Source: Hansschlegelia zhihuaiae
GTDB lineage: Bacteria; Pseudomonadota; Alphaproteobacteria; Rhizobiales; Methylopilaceae
Length of the DNA stretch: 64,000 nt
Assembly: GCF_004103825.1 (NCBI RefSeq)
Contig: NZ_RYFI01000003.1
Location: 184,499 to 248,498 of the forward strand
Reading direction: 5' to 3'
The notes beneath the pieces were generated by a model. That model was given only the letters and a program-made list of their open reading frames with translations, made no database searches and was not told the origin of the DNA. This document shows, in pieces, positions 30,923-41,444 of this stretch (position 1 is its first letter; every line of letters begins with the position of its first letter). The position numbers were made by a program, and so were the translations under genes.

Positions 30923-32080
30923 GTGCGGAGTTTGGTCGCCTCCGCCATGATGGCGGCCCTGATCGCTTGCGGCGCGGCGCGCGCCGATCCGTCTCCCTCT
31001 CCCGAAGCCGCCAGCGCCGACGCCGCGCTGGACAGGGCCCTCCAAAAACTCGTCGCCATGCCGGGCGGACCGCTCGGCGTGGTCGCGGTCGTGCAGCGGG
31101 GGGACGAGCTGAAGGTCCACAGCTTCGGCACAGCCAAGGACGGCGCGGACCGGCGTCCGGGCGCCAACATGCACATGCGTATCGCGAGCGTCGCCAAGGC
31201 GTTCAGCGGCGCGGCCGCGCTCTCGCTGGTCAGCCGGGGAACGCTGTCGCTCGACGACACGATCGGCAAGCATCTCCCCGAGCTTCCGGCCGCCTGGGCG
31301 AACGTCACCCTTCGGCAGCTCCTTGGCCACACCAGCGGAATCCCCGACTACTCGAAAAGCACGAAGTTCCGCGAAGCCCTCGAGCAGAGCCTTCTCGATG
31401 CGCCCAAGCCTCAGAAATTGCCGGAGTTCATCAAGGGGCGCGGCCTGACGTTCACGCCCGGATCGAAGTACCGATACTCCAACACCGACAACATCATCGT
31501 GGCCCTGATGGTGCGGGCCGCGATCGACAATTCGTACAATCGCGCGCTGAAGGACCAGGTCTACGACCCGCTGGAGCTGACCAGGACCAGCCTGCCGAAG
31601 GGCGCGGCGATGCCCCGGCCGTTCATCCATGGCTACGACAACGACCCGGACGCGAACCCGCCTGAGGACGTGAGCGAACTCGTCGCCGCAGGATGGGCGT
31701 GGGCCTCGGGTGGCGTCGTCTCGACGCCCGCGGAGCTCAACCGGTTCATCCGCGGCTATGTCGGCGGACGGCTGTTCGACGCACATACGCAGGCCGAGCA
31801 GCGCGAGGTGATCGTGGACGCGCATTCGGAGCCGCCCGGCCCCGGGCAGAATTCGGCGGGTCTCGCCATCTTCCGATACGAGACGACATGCGGGACCGTT
31901 TGGGGGCACACCGGCAACACACTCGGCTACACCCAGTTCGCCGCGGCGAGCGGAAACGGGCGGCGCTCGGTCACCGTCTCGATCAACCGGCAGATCACCC
32001 CGGACGTCGGCGCTCCCGGCGTCTTCAAGGCGCTGCGGCAGGCTGAGGAGCTTGCGGTGTGCGCAGCGTTGGCCCGCTGA
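30923..32080 (+). CDS. Serine hydrolase, beta-lactamase / D,D-peptidase family
   Basis: A class C beta-lactamase-like (Pfam Beta-lactamase) protein of 385 aa. The active-site triad is visible: SVAK (SxxK) in MRIASVAKAFSG, YSN in YRYSNTDN, and HTG in VWGHTGNTLGY. The N-terminal signal sequence contains LIAC, a possible lipobox, or alternatively an ARA-DP cleavage site. The GTG at 30923 is preferred because GGGAGG lies 9 nt upstream; the GTG at 30914 touches that SD. D-alanyl-D-alanine carboxypeptidase or esterase activity is more likely than clinical-type resistance. It is the only plus-strand gene in the clp-lon block. Confidence 0.85.
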   Translation: MRSLVASAMMAALIACGAARADPSPSPEAASADAALDRALQKLVAMPGGPLGVVAVVQRGDELKVHSFGTAKDGADRRPGANMHMRIASVAKAFSGAAALSLVSRGTLSLDDTIGKHLPELPAAWANVTLRQLLGHTSGIPDYSKSTKFREALEQSLLDAPKPQKLPEFIKGRGLTFTPGSKYRYSNTDNIIVALMVRAAIDNSYNRALKDQVYDPLELTRTSLPKGAAMPRPFIHGYDNDPDANPPEDVSELVAAGWAWASGGVVSTPAELNRFIRGYVGGRLFDAHTQAEQREVIVDAHSEPPGPGQNSAGLAIFRYETTCGTVWGHTGNTLGYTQFAAASGNGRRSVTVSINRQITPDVGAPGVFKALRQAEELAVCAALAR

Positions 32081-32145
32081 CGGTCCGGCGGCGAAGGCCT
32101 CCTGGGCGCAGGGGCGCATGCATCAATTGACGCCCCCTCACCTTG

Positions 32146-32169
32146 CCTTCTCCCGCAAGCGGGAGAAGG
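32146..32169. repeat. Short palindromic repeat downstream of the serine hydrolase
   Basis: CCTTCTCCCGC and GCGGGAGAAGG form an 11-bp perfect inverted repeat with a 2-nt loop, preceded by CCCCCTCACC. This CCTCACC...CTTCTCCCGC type is a frequent dispersed motif in Rhizobiales intergenic DNA. Without a T tract it is probably not a terminator by itself. Confidence 0.6.
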
Positions 32170-32190
32170 TGCTTCGACGACGCGCCATAG

Positions 32191-32223
32191 AAAAGCGCCC
32201 GCGGATCGCTCCGCGGGCGCTTT
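32191..32223. terminator. Shared terminator between the serine hydrolase and clpX
   Basis: A perfect 14-bp stem, AAAGCGCCCGCGGA / TCCGCGGGCGCTTT, with a short TCGC loop lies between the convergent genes. It ends in TTT on the plus strand and TTTT on the minus strand, so it can serve both transcripts. Confidence 0.75.
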
Positions 32224-32247
32224 GACTTCAGCCGATTCGAACGTCCG

Positions 32248-33513
<1,266 letters not shown>

Positions 33514-33722
33514 TCACTCACCCCTTTCGGGTTGAAGCCCGGCGCCGAGGAGAACGCCGCTTCATCGTCACGTCATACGCCGCCGACCTTAATGGTCCGG
33601 CGTCAACAGGTGGGTACAGGACTGCCGCGACGCAACGCCGCTTTGGATGATAGGCGATTGCGCGCGCGCAGCAACAGCCGCGCGCCAGTGTGCGCAAGAA
33701 CGTGGTCGACGATGCGTTTTCG

Positions 33723-34364
33723 TCACGCCGCCTTCTGGTCGGCGTCGCCGTCGGTCGGGCGCCGCTCGAACACCTCGTCGATCAGGCCGAAGTCCTTCGC
33801 CTGCTCGGACGACATCATGGTGTCGCGGTCGAGCGTGCGCTCGATCTCCTCGTAGGAGCGCCCGCAGTGCTTGACGTAGATCTCGTTCAGCCGACGCTTG
33901 ATTTTGACGATGTCCTCGGCGTGCCGCTCGATGTCGGAGGCCTGGCCCTGGAAGCCGCCGGAGGGCTGATGCACGAGGATGCGCGCGTTCGGCAGCGCCG
34001 CCCGCATGCCCTTCTCGCCGGCGGTCAGGATCAGCGAACCCATCGAGGCCGCCTGCCCCATGCACAGCGTCGCGACCGGCGGGCGGATGTACTGCATTGT
34101 GTCGTAGATCGCGAGGCCGGACGTCACCACGCCGCCGGGGGAGTTGATGTAGATCGAGATTTCCTTCTTCGGATTCTCGGCCTCGAGGAACAGCAGCTGC
34201 GCGCAGATCACCGCCGACATGTCGTCGTGGAACGGGCCGGACAGGAAGATGATGCGCTCCTTGAGAAGCCGCGAATAGATGTCGAAGGAGCGCTCGCCGC
34301 GATTGGTCTGCTCGATGACCATCGGGATGAGGAAGTTGGTGGCCTGATCAACCAAATCGCGCAT
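33723..34364 (-). CDS. clpP: ATP-dependent Clp protease proteolytic subunit ClpP
   Basis: A 213-residue serine protease subunit. Catalytic Ser107 is in GQAASMGS and His132 in [10 protein letters not shown], with the aspartate in the later [10 protein letters not shown] region. The N-terminus, which begins [16 protein letters not shown], matches the pro-region type. It lies downstream of tig and upstream of clpX, the classical order. Confidence 0.98.
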   Translation of the reverse strand: MRDLVDQATNFLIPMVIEQTNRGERSFDIYSRLLKERIIFLSGPFHDDMSAVICAQLLFLEAENPKKEISIYINSPGGVVTSGLAIYDTMQYIRPPVATLCMGQAASMGSLILTAGEKGMRAALPNARILVHQPSGGFQGQASDIERHAEDIVKIKRRLNEIYVKHCGRSYEEIERTLDRDTMMSSEQAKDFGLIDEVFERRPTDGDADQKAA

Positions 34365-34456
34365 GTGTGATCCTCATCCTTCCTTCAGCCGACGCGACGC
34401 GGCGCCGGCCACTTTCTGAGTCGCGCCGTCAGTCGAGGCCGCGGGACCGCCCCGCG

Positions 34457-35905
34457 TCAAGCCTCGGACTCGTCCCCGGCTTCCGCCGCGGTCTTCGTCC
34501 TGGACTTGGCCTTCTTGGGCGCGGCCTTCGGCTTGTCGGCCTCCTCGCCGTCCTCGTCGGGCTCGGCGAACAGCTCGTCCTTGGAGACTGCGCGCTCCGT
34601 CACCGAGGCCTTGCCGAGGATCGCGTCCACGACCTTGTCCTCGAACAGCGGCGCGCGAAGCTCGGCCAGCGCGTCCGGATTGTTGCGGTAGAAGTCCCAG
34701 ACCTGCTGCTCCTGGCCCGGATACTGGCGGGCGCGCTCGACGAGAGCGCGCGTGACCTCGTCGTCCGAGACCTTCACGTCGTGCTTCTCGCCGATTTCCG
34801 CAAGGACCAGCCCGAGCCGCACCCGCCGCTCGGCGATCTTGCGATATTCGGCGCGGGCGCTCTCCTCGGATTCGCCCTCGTCCTCGAGCGTGCGGCCGGT
34901 GCGGGCGAGATCGCCCATCACCTGACGCCAGACATTCTCGAACTCCTGCTCGACGAGGGTGGGCGGCAGGTCGAAGGAGTACTGCTCGTCCAGCGCGTCG
35001 AGCAGCTGGCGCTTCACCTTCTGGCGGGAGACCCGGGCGTAGTCGCCGGCGATCTGGTCGCGCACGGCCTCCTTGAGCTTGTCGAGCGACTCGAGTCCGA
35101 GGCTCTTGGCGAGCTCGTCGTCGATCTTGAGCTCCTCCGGCGCCTCGACGCCCTTCACGGTCACGTCGAAGGTCGCGTCCTTGCCGGCGAGATGGGCGGC
35201 CTGGTACTCGGCCGGGAACGTCACGGAAACCTGCTTCTCGTCGCCGGCCTTCACGCCGACGAGCTGCTCCTCGAAGCCCGGGATGAAGCTGTTCGAGCCG
35301 AGTTCGAGCGGCGCGTCGGTCGCCGAGCCGCCCTCGAAGGCCTCGCCGTCGATCTTGCCCACGAAGTCGATCGTCACGCGGTCGCCATTGGCGGCGGCGC
35401 CGTCCTTGGCCGAGAAGGCGCGGTTCTGCTTGGCGACGCGCTCGACGGCCTCGTCGACGTCCGCTTCGGCGACCTCCGCGTTCAGCCGCTCGACCTTGAG
35501 CGAGCTGACGTCGGTGAGCTCGACCTTGGGCAGCACCTCGACCGCGACCGTCAGGCCGAGATCGTGCCGGCCTTCGATGACGCCCAGCACCGCCTTCTGC
35601 TCGTCCGGCTCGTCCTCGGCCGTGACCTTGACCTTGGGCTGCATCGCAAGCTTCAGGCCGTTGTCGTCGACGATCTTGCGGTTGGCGTCCGCCACCACCT
35701 GGTCGAGCACCTCGGCCATCACCGACTTGCCGTAGAGCTTCTTCAGATGCGCGACCGGCACCTTGCCCTTGCGGAAGCCGTTGATGTTGACGCGGTCCTT
35801 CAGCGTCGCGAGACGCTCGTTGAGGCGGGCGTCGAGATCGGAGGCCGAAACGACGACTTTGAACTCGCGCTTCAGGCCTTCGTCGAGGGTTTGCGTCACC
35901 TGCAT
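34457..35905 (-). CDS. tig: Trigger factor
   Basis: A ribosome-associated chaperone and prolyl isomerase (482 aa). The ribosome-binding signature GFRKGKVP is at about residues 44-51. The central FKBP domain begins NGDRVTIDFVGKIDGEAFEG, and a charged tail rich in Glu, Lys and Ala closes the protein. The start MQVTQTLDEGLKREF was chosen as the beginning of the conserved domain; upstream codons overlap the tRNA-Leu side and are not coding-like. Confidence 0.97.
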   Translation of the reverse strand: MQVTQTLDEGLKREFKVVVSASDLDARLNERLATLKDRVNINGFRKGKVPVAHLKKLYGKSVMAEVLDQVVADANRKIVDDNGLKLAMQPKVKVTAEDEPDEQKAVLGVIEGRHDLGLTVAVEVLPKVELTDVSSLKVERLNAEVAEADVDEAVERVAKQNRAFSAKDGAAANGDRVTIDFVGKIDGEAFEGGSATDAPLELGSNSFIPGFEEQLVGVKAGDEKQVSVTFPAEYQAAHLAGKDATFDVTVKGVEAPEELKIDDELAKSLGLESLDKLKEAVRDQIAGDYARVSRQKVKRQLLDALDEQYSFDLPPTLVEQEFENVWRQVMGDLARTGRTLEDEGESEESARAEYRKIAERRVRLGLVLAEIGEKHDVKVSDDEVTRALVERARQYPGQEQQVWDFYRNNPDALAELRAPLFEDKVVDAILGKASVTERAVSKDELFAEPDEDGEEADKPKAAPKKAKSRTKTAAEAGDESEA

Positions 35906-36004
35906 GAGCGTCGTCTCTTTAGCTGAATCCCGACCGCGGCGCCTTGCGGCGCAAGGATCGGGAGTTGGAAGCGAACCTGTCGCATTCGGCGGAGGCTCTG
36001 GCGC

Positions 36005-36089
36005 TGGTGCGGGCGGAGGGGCTCGAACCCCCACGGCTTTCGCCACGGGAACCTAAATCCCGCGTGTCTACCAGTTCCACCACGCCCGC
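36005..36089 (-). tRNA. tRNA-Leu (TAG)
   Basis: An 85-nt class II tRNA on the minus strand beginning GCGGGCGTGGTGGAAC and ending with encoded CCA. The acceptor stem GCGGGCG pairs perfectly with CGCCCGC, the anticodon loop TTTAGGT carries TAG, and a long variable arm (TGGCGAAAGCCG) is present. tRNA-Leu upstream of tig is common in this order. Confidence 0.97.
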
Positions 36090-36215
36090 GCCGGGCGCCT
36101 CGCCTGACGCGCCGAAGGGGCGCGAAACGCGGGCGCGTCTATAGCATGGCGGCGCCGGAAGGCGAGCAAAAACGACAGAAACGTCATCCGGCCGAGACTG
36201 GCCCGCAACGCGCGT

Positions 36216-37709
36216 TCAGGAGCGATCGCCATTCTCGAGGGCGCGCAGAGCCGCCGGTATCGCGTACGGCAGATCGTCGGCGGTGAGGCCCCGGCCGAAC
36301 GACTTCGCGGCCTCGCCATGCAGCCAGACGGCGGCGGCCGCGGCTTCGAAGCACGGCATGCCCTGGGCGAGCAGGCCGGCTGCGATCCCGGCCAGCACGT
36401 CGCCGGCGCCGGCGGTCGCGAGATAAGCCGGAGCGTTGTCGGCGACCGCCGCGCGGCCGTCCGGCGAGGCCACGACCGTGTCCGGCCCCTTGAGCACGAC
36501 AGTCGCGCCGAGCAGCGCCGCGGCCGCCTTGGCGCGGTCGATCTTGGAGGCGTCCTTCTCCACACGCCCGCCCATCAGCCGGGCGAACTCGCCCTCATGC
36601 GGCGTCAGGACAGCTTCGACGCCGCCGTCCTCGATCGCGGCCCCGAGTTCTTCGGGCCGGTCCTCGAAGATCGAGAACACGTCGGCGTCGAGAACCGCGC
36701 ATCCGCCGGACGAAAAACCCTGGTCGAGCGCCTCGCGGGAGGCCTCGGTGTCGCCGGCGCCCGGGCCGAACACCCAGGCGTTCACCCGCCGGTCGGCGAG
36801 GAAATCGGACCAGCCGGCGCGCGGATCGAGCTCGCGCAGCATGACGGCCGTGACATGCGCGGCGTGGTGCTCGAGCGCCGGCCGCGGCCCGACCAGCGTG
36901 ACGGCCCCTGCGCCCGCCCTGAGCGCGGACGCGGCGGCGAGCCGGCTCGCGCCGCCCGCGAGCGGCGGCCCGCTCCAGACCGCGACATGGCCGCGGGAAT
37001 ATTTGTGCCCTTCGATCGACGGCTCGGGGAAGGACGAGCGCCAGAGGGCGGGACGGTTCAGCATCGCGGCGGGCCGCGCCGCCGCGATCGCGCTGTCGGG
37101 CGCGCCAATGTCCGCGAGGTGGACGCGGCCGCAGAGCGCCCGTCCCGGCAGCAGCACATGGCCGGGCTTGAGGCGCACGAAAGTCACGGTGGCGTCGGCG
37201 CGGACGCAGGCGTCGCCGAGCGGCCGGCCGGTCGCGCCGTCCAGACCGCTCGGCACGTCGACCGCGAGGATCGGCCGGCCGCTGTCGTTGGCGGCGCGGA
37301 CCGCGGCGGCCGAGCGGCCGTCGAGCGGACGGGAGAGCCCCGCGCCGAACAGCGCGTCGACCACGAGTTCGGCCCAGCCGAACGGAGCCTCCACGAGGTC
37401 GACGGTTCGGCCCATCCAGCGCTCCGCCATTTCGGCGGCGTCTCCCTTCAGGGACGCGAGGTCGCCCGCGAGGGCGACAACGACGTCGTGCCCCGCCTCG
37501 GCCAGGCGCCGCGCCGCGACGAAGCCGTCTCCGCCATTGTTGCCCGGACCTGCGAGGATGAGCACCCGGCGCACGTCGCGCCAGTCCCGGGCGCAGACAT
37601 CGGCGACCGCGCCGCCCGCGTTCTCCATCAACGCGACGCCCGACGTCCCCGCCGCGATGGCCGCCGCGTCCACCTTGGCCATCTCGGCCGGCGTCAGGAG
37701 TTCAAGCAT
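36216..37709 (-). CDS. nnrDE: Bifunctional NAD(P)H-hydrate epimerase / ADP-dependent dehydratase
   Basis: Repairs hydrated NADH and NADPH. The N-terminal epimerase (YjeF_N) domain shows MENAGGAVADV and ILAGPGNNGGDGFVAARRLA. The C-terminal kinase-like dehydratase domain shows AGGASRLAAASALRAGAGAV, a WVFGPGAG loop, VLTPHEGEFARLMG and ATAGAGDVLAGIAAG. Length 497 aa fits the fused enzyme. The start MLELLTPAEMAKVD was chosen at the start of the conserved domain. It precedes tRNA-Leu and is divergent from glnB. Confidence 0.93.
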   Translation of the reverse strand: MLELLTPAEMAKVDAAAIAAGTSGVALMENAGGAVADVCARDWRDVRRVLILAGPGNNGGDGFVAARRLAEAGHDVVVALAGDLASLKGDAAEMAERWMGRTVDLVEAPFGWAELVVDALFGAGLSRPLDGRSAAAVRAANDSGRPILAVDVPSGLDGATGRPLGDACVRADATVTFVRLKPGHVLLPGRALCGRVHLADIGAPDSAIAAARPAAMLNRPALWRSSFPEPSIEGHKYSRGHVAVWSGPPLAGGASRLAAASALRAGAGAVTLVGPRPALEHHAAHVTAVMLRELDPRAGWSDFLADRRVNAWVFGPGAGDTEASREALDQGFSSGGCAVLDADVFSIFEDRPEELGAAIEDGGVEAVLTPHEGEFARLMGGRVEKDASKIDRAKAAAALLGATVVLKGPDTVVASPDGRAAVADNAPAYLATAGAGDVLAGIAAGLLAQGMPCFEAAAAAVWLHGEAAKSFGRGLTADDLPYAIPAALRALENGDRS

Positions 37710-37799
37710 TTGTGCGTTCCCGTCTCGCCGCACAGGGCAGATGCACAAAAGGCGACCGAGGGTGCGACCAAACGCGTCGCAGCGCTGCATATTTATTGA

Positions 37800-38336
<537 letters not shown>

Positions 38337-38409
38337 CAATCCCATCCCCCAGGCGCTCGGCCAAAGCGGCGCCCCGCGAGAACAGTCTGACATTGGAGGA
38401 ACGAGACCG

Positions 38410-39825
38410 ATGGCGATGAAATCGGCGAACGACGTCATGAAGTTCATCAAGGAGAACGACGTGAAATACGTCGATCTCCGCTTCACCGACCCCAAGGGCA
38501 AATGGCAGCACGTCACCTTCGACATCACGATGGTGGACGACGAGTTCTTCTCCGAAGGCCAGATGTTCGACGGCTCGTCGATCGCCGGCTGGAAGGCCAT
38601 CAACGAGTCCGACATGCTGCTGATGCCGGACGTCGCGACCGCCTGCATCGATCCGTTCTTCGCCGCCACGACGCTCTCCGTGGTCTGCGACGTGCTTGAG
38701 CCCACCACCGGCGAGCCCTATGAGCGCGACCCACGCGGCACGGTGAAGAAGGCCGAGGTCTACATGCAGTCGCTGAACATCGGCGAGACGATCTATTTCG
38801 GCCCCGAGGCCGAGTTCTTCGTGTTCGACGACGTCAAGTTCTCCGCGACGCCCTACAAGGTCGGCTTCGAGGTGGACAGCGACGAGCTTCCGACCAACTC
38901 CGACGCCGAATACGACACCGGCAACCTCGGCCACCGGGTCCGCACCAAGGGCGGCTACTTCCCGGTCCCGCCGGTCGACAGCGCGCAGGACATGCGCGGC
39001 GAGATGCTGGCCGCCATGGCCGCGATGGGCGCCAAGGTCGAGAAGCACCATCACGAGGTGGCCTCGGCCCAGCACGAGCTCGGCCTGAAGTTCGAGGAGG
39101 TCGTCCGCATGGCCGACCATCTGCAGGTCTACAAATACTGCATCCACCAGGTGGCGCAGTCCTACGGCAAGACCGCGACCTTCATGCCGAAGCCGGTCTA
39201 TGGCGACAACGGCTCGGGCATGCACTGCCACATGTCGATCTGGAAGAAGGGCAAGCCGGTCTTCGCGGGCGACAAATATGCCGGCCTCAGCCAGGAGTGC
39301 CTCTGGTACATCGGCGGCGTGATCAAGCACGCCAAGGCCATCAACGCCTTCACCAACCCGACGACGAACAGCTACAAGCGCCTCGTGCCGGGCTTCGAGG
39401 CGCCGGTGCTGCTGGCCTACTCCGCCCGCAACCGCTCGGCCTCCTGCCGCATTCCGTGGACCAACTCGCCGAAGGCCAAGCGCGTCGAGGTGCGTTTCCC
39501 GGACCCGGCCGCGAACCCCTATCTCGCCTTCGCGGCGCTGATGATGGCCGGCCTCGACGGCATCGTGAACAAGCTCGATCCCGGCCAGGCGATGGACAAG
39601 GATCTCTACGACCTGCCGCCGCGCGAGCTGAAGAAGATCCCGACGGTGTGCGGCTCGCTCCGCGAGGCTCTTCAGTCGCTCGACAAGGACCGCGAGTTCC
39701 TGAAGAAGGGCAACGTGTTCACGGACGACCAGATCGACTCCTTCATCGAATTGAAGATGCAGGAAGTGATCCGCTTCGAGCACACCCCGCATCCGGTCGA
39801 GTACGACATGTACTACTCGGTCTGA
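38410..39825 (+). CDS. glnA: Glutamine synthetase type I
   Basis: Makes glutamine from glutamate, ammonia and ATP (471 aa, dodecameric GSI). [34 protein letters not shown] and the [10 protein letters not shown] segment are active-site signatures. The adenylylation tyrosine is Tyr400 in DLYDLPP, so the enzyme is of the covalently regulated GSI-beta type. An SD (GGAGGAA) precedes the ATG. Cotranscribed with glnB across a 73-bp gap and ended by a strong terminator. Confidence 0.98.
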   Translation: MAMKSANDVMKFIKENDVKYVDLRFTDPKGKWQHVTFDITMVDDEFFSEGQMFDGSSIAGWKAINESDMLLMPDVATACIDPFFAATTLSVVCDVLEPTTGEPYERDPRGTVKKAEVYMQSLNIGETIYFGPEAEFFVFDDVKFSATPYKVGFEVDSDELPTNSDAEYDTGNLGHRVRTKGGYFPVPPVDSAQDMRGEMLAAMAAMGAKVEKHHHEVASAQHELGLKFEEVVRMADHLQVYKYCIHQVAQSYGKTATFMPKPVYGDNGSGMHCHMSIWKKGKPVFAGDKYAGLSQECLWYIGGVIKHAKAINAFTNPTTNSYKRLVPGFEAPVLLAYSARNRSASCRIPWTNSPKAKRVEVRFPDPAANPYLAFAALMMAGLDGIVNKLDPGQAMDKDLYDLPPRELKKIPTVCGSLREALQSLDKDREFLKKGNVFTDDQIDSFIELKMQEVIRFEHTPHPVEYDMYYSV

Positions 39826-39856
39826 ACCTCAGGGCTCGACCAACCTCGGATGCGAA

Positions 39857-39885
39857 AGGGGACGCCTCCGGGCGTCCCCTTTTTC
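39857..39885 (+). terminator. Rho-independent terminator of glnBA
   Basis: AGGGGACGCC / GGCGTCCCCT forms a 10-bp perfect stem with a TCCG loop, followed by TTTTC on the plus strand. It lies 32 bp after the glnA stop, in the convergent space with the acyltransferase gene. Confidence 0.9.
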
Positions 39886-39902
39886 GTCGCGCTCCTTGAA
39901 GT

Positions 39903-41021
39903 TCAGGCCGACGCCGCGGCGGCTTTCCGGGGCCGCCCCGCTCGGCTGACGATGAAGCGCTGGGCCGGCCGTTCGACGACGTAATGCAGCGCGGCCGCGG
40001 CCAGCACCGAGAGGCCGGCGGCGAGCGCGCCGAGGCCGATCAGGCCCGCCGGGCCCGAGACGCCTAGGATCTTCGCCCCGAGACCGTAGGTCACCATCAG
40101 CACCGGGGCGTGCGCCAGGTAGAGCGCGTAGGAGATCTCCCCGCCCCAGACCAGCGGGCGGGAACGCAGCAGTCCGCCTCGCGGAGCCAGCCCCTTGAGG
40201 GCGAGCAGGTAGACGAGCGCGAGCAGGCCCGGCCAGACCAGGATGCTGGGCGCGCCGGCAAGGACCGCGAGAGCCATCGCGAGCAGGACGCCTGCCGTCA
40301 TCCATGTCAGCCGGGCAGGCGCGATCGTGGTCCCGGCGCCGGTCTCCATGATCTGGCGCAGCGCGACGCCCGCGAAGAAGGACGGGACGATGCGGACCGC
40401 GCCCCAGTAGGTCAGGTTGAACAGGTCGAGGCCGAAGACGGCGCGGACCGCCGCCCAGAGGATCGCGGCCAAAGCGAGCGCCGCGGCGAGCTTTGCGACG
40501 GGCGACCGCAAGGCCGAGACGGCCGCGAGATAGACCGGGAAGCAGAGATAGGCGGTCCATTCCGCGCCGACCGACCACGATGGCTGGTTCCAGGCGTTCT
40601 CCCGGATGAGCCCCACGGCGTTGAGCAGCGCCGCGTGCTCGAGGAAGCCTGCGACCGTCGGCGTCCAGGGCGGCGCCATGCCGACGAACGTCCCCGCCCC
40701 CACGATCGCCGCGACGCCGAGCAGGCAGACGAGATGCAACGGCCAGATGCGCGCGATGCGTCGCGCCAGGAAGTCGCGGTGGTCGTAGCGCCCCTCCCGC
40801 CACGCCGCGCCGTAGACGTGGGCGAGCACGAAGCCGCTCAGCACGAAGAAGAAGTCGACCGCGAGCCGCGCCAGGGCGTCGGTCGGGATCAGCGTCCCGA
40901 TCGCGTCGCGCGAATAGGCGTCGACGTGGTAGAGGACGACCGCCGCCGCCGCGAAGCCGCGGGCCGCGGTGAGCTCGGAGAGGTCGACGCCCGGAGGCGG
41001 CGCGACGCGACCGCCGCTCAT
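39903..41021 (-). CDS. Membrane acyltransferase (acyltransferase 3 family), copy 2
   Basis: An integral membrane O-acyltransferase (372 aa, about ten membrane segments) of the type that acetylates or acylates exported sugars. Family features are LTAARGFAAAAVVLYHV, with the catalytic-type histidine, VDFFFVLSGFVLAHVYG and the DFLARRIARIWPLHL arginine pair. The start MSGGRVAPPPG overlaps the stop of the small Tat protein gene (ATGA). It resembles the acyltransferase at the head of the cluster, so the pair are paralogues. The substrate is unknown; a surface glycan or lipid is likely. Confidence 0.88.
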   Translation of the reverse strand: MSGGRVAPPPGVDLSELTAARGFAAAAVVLYHVDAYSRDAIGTLIPTDALARLAVDFFFVLSGFVLAHVYGAAWREGRYDHRDFLARRIARIWPLHLVCLLGVAAIVGAGTFVGMAPPWTPTVAGFLEHAALLNAVGLIRENAWNQPSWSVGAEWTAYLCFPVYLAAVSALRSPVAKLAAALALAAILWAAVRAVFGLDLFNLTYWGAVRIVPSFFAGVALRQIMETGAGTTIAPARLTWMTAGVLLAMALAVLAGAPSILVWPGLLALVYLLALKGLAPRGGLLRSRPLVWGGEISYALYLAHAPVLMVTYGLGAKILGVSGPAGLIGLGALAAGLSVLAAAALHYVVERPAQRFIVSRAGRPRKAAAASA

Positions 41022-41434
41022 GCCGTCGCTCCGCAGAGCAACCTCCCGGCGCAGAGCGCGGCCTCGGTCTCGGACAGCAGCCAGCCGTCCACCATGACGA
41101 TCCGCCCCTCGGCGAAATCGAGCGCGCACTGATCCTTGACGAGCGCCGCGCGGGACGTCGGGCAGGTCTCGCCCATGGCGGCGCGCGTGAAGGGCCGGCC
41201 GGCGAGCGACGACGCGAGCCGGGGCAGGTCCAAAGACATGTCGGACTGCGACAGCAGCGCCTCGCCGACCCGCCGCGACGCCTCGCCGTCCGGGGCGAGT
41301 TCGAGCAGCGAGAAGAAGTCCGGATGGTTGCGCGGCACGAAACGGCAGACCACGCGGCTCGCGCCATACGCGGCCCCCCCGAGGACGGCGAGACCGACGG
41401 AGCCGAGCAGCAGGCGGCGGGTGACGGCGGCCAT
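41018..41434 (-). CDS. Small protein with twin-arginine-like signal, partner of GMC oxidoreductase
   Basis: A 138-residue protein with a Tat-type start (TRRLLLGSVGLAVLGG, Arg6-Arg7). The mature part has no recognised fold, but ends DFAEGRIVMVDGWLLSETEA, a pattern I associate with small proteins encoded beside membrane GMC dehydrogenases. It sits 10 bp after the GMC gene and overlaps the next acyltransferase by ATGA. Since the GMC protein has no signal peptide, this may be the export-carrying (gamma-type) subunit. This role is inferred. Confidence 0.6.
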   Translation of the reverse strand: MAAVTRRLLLGSVGLAVLGGAAYGASRVVCRFVPRNHPDFFSLLELAPDGEASRRVGEALLSQSDMSLDLPRLASSLAGRPFTRAAMGETCPTSRAALVKDQCALDFAEGRIVMVDGWLLSETEAALCAGRLLCGATA

Positions 41435-41444
41435 CCTCTCCTCC

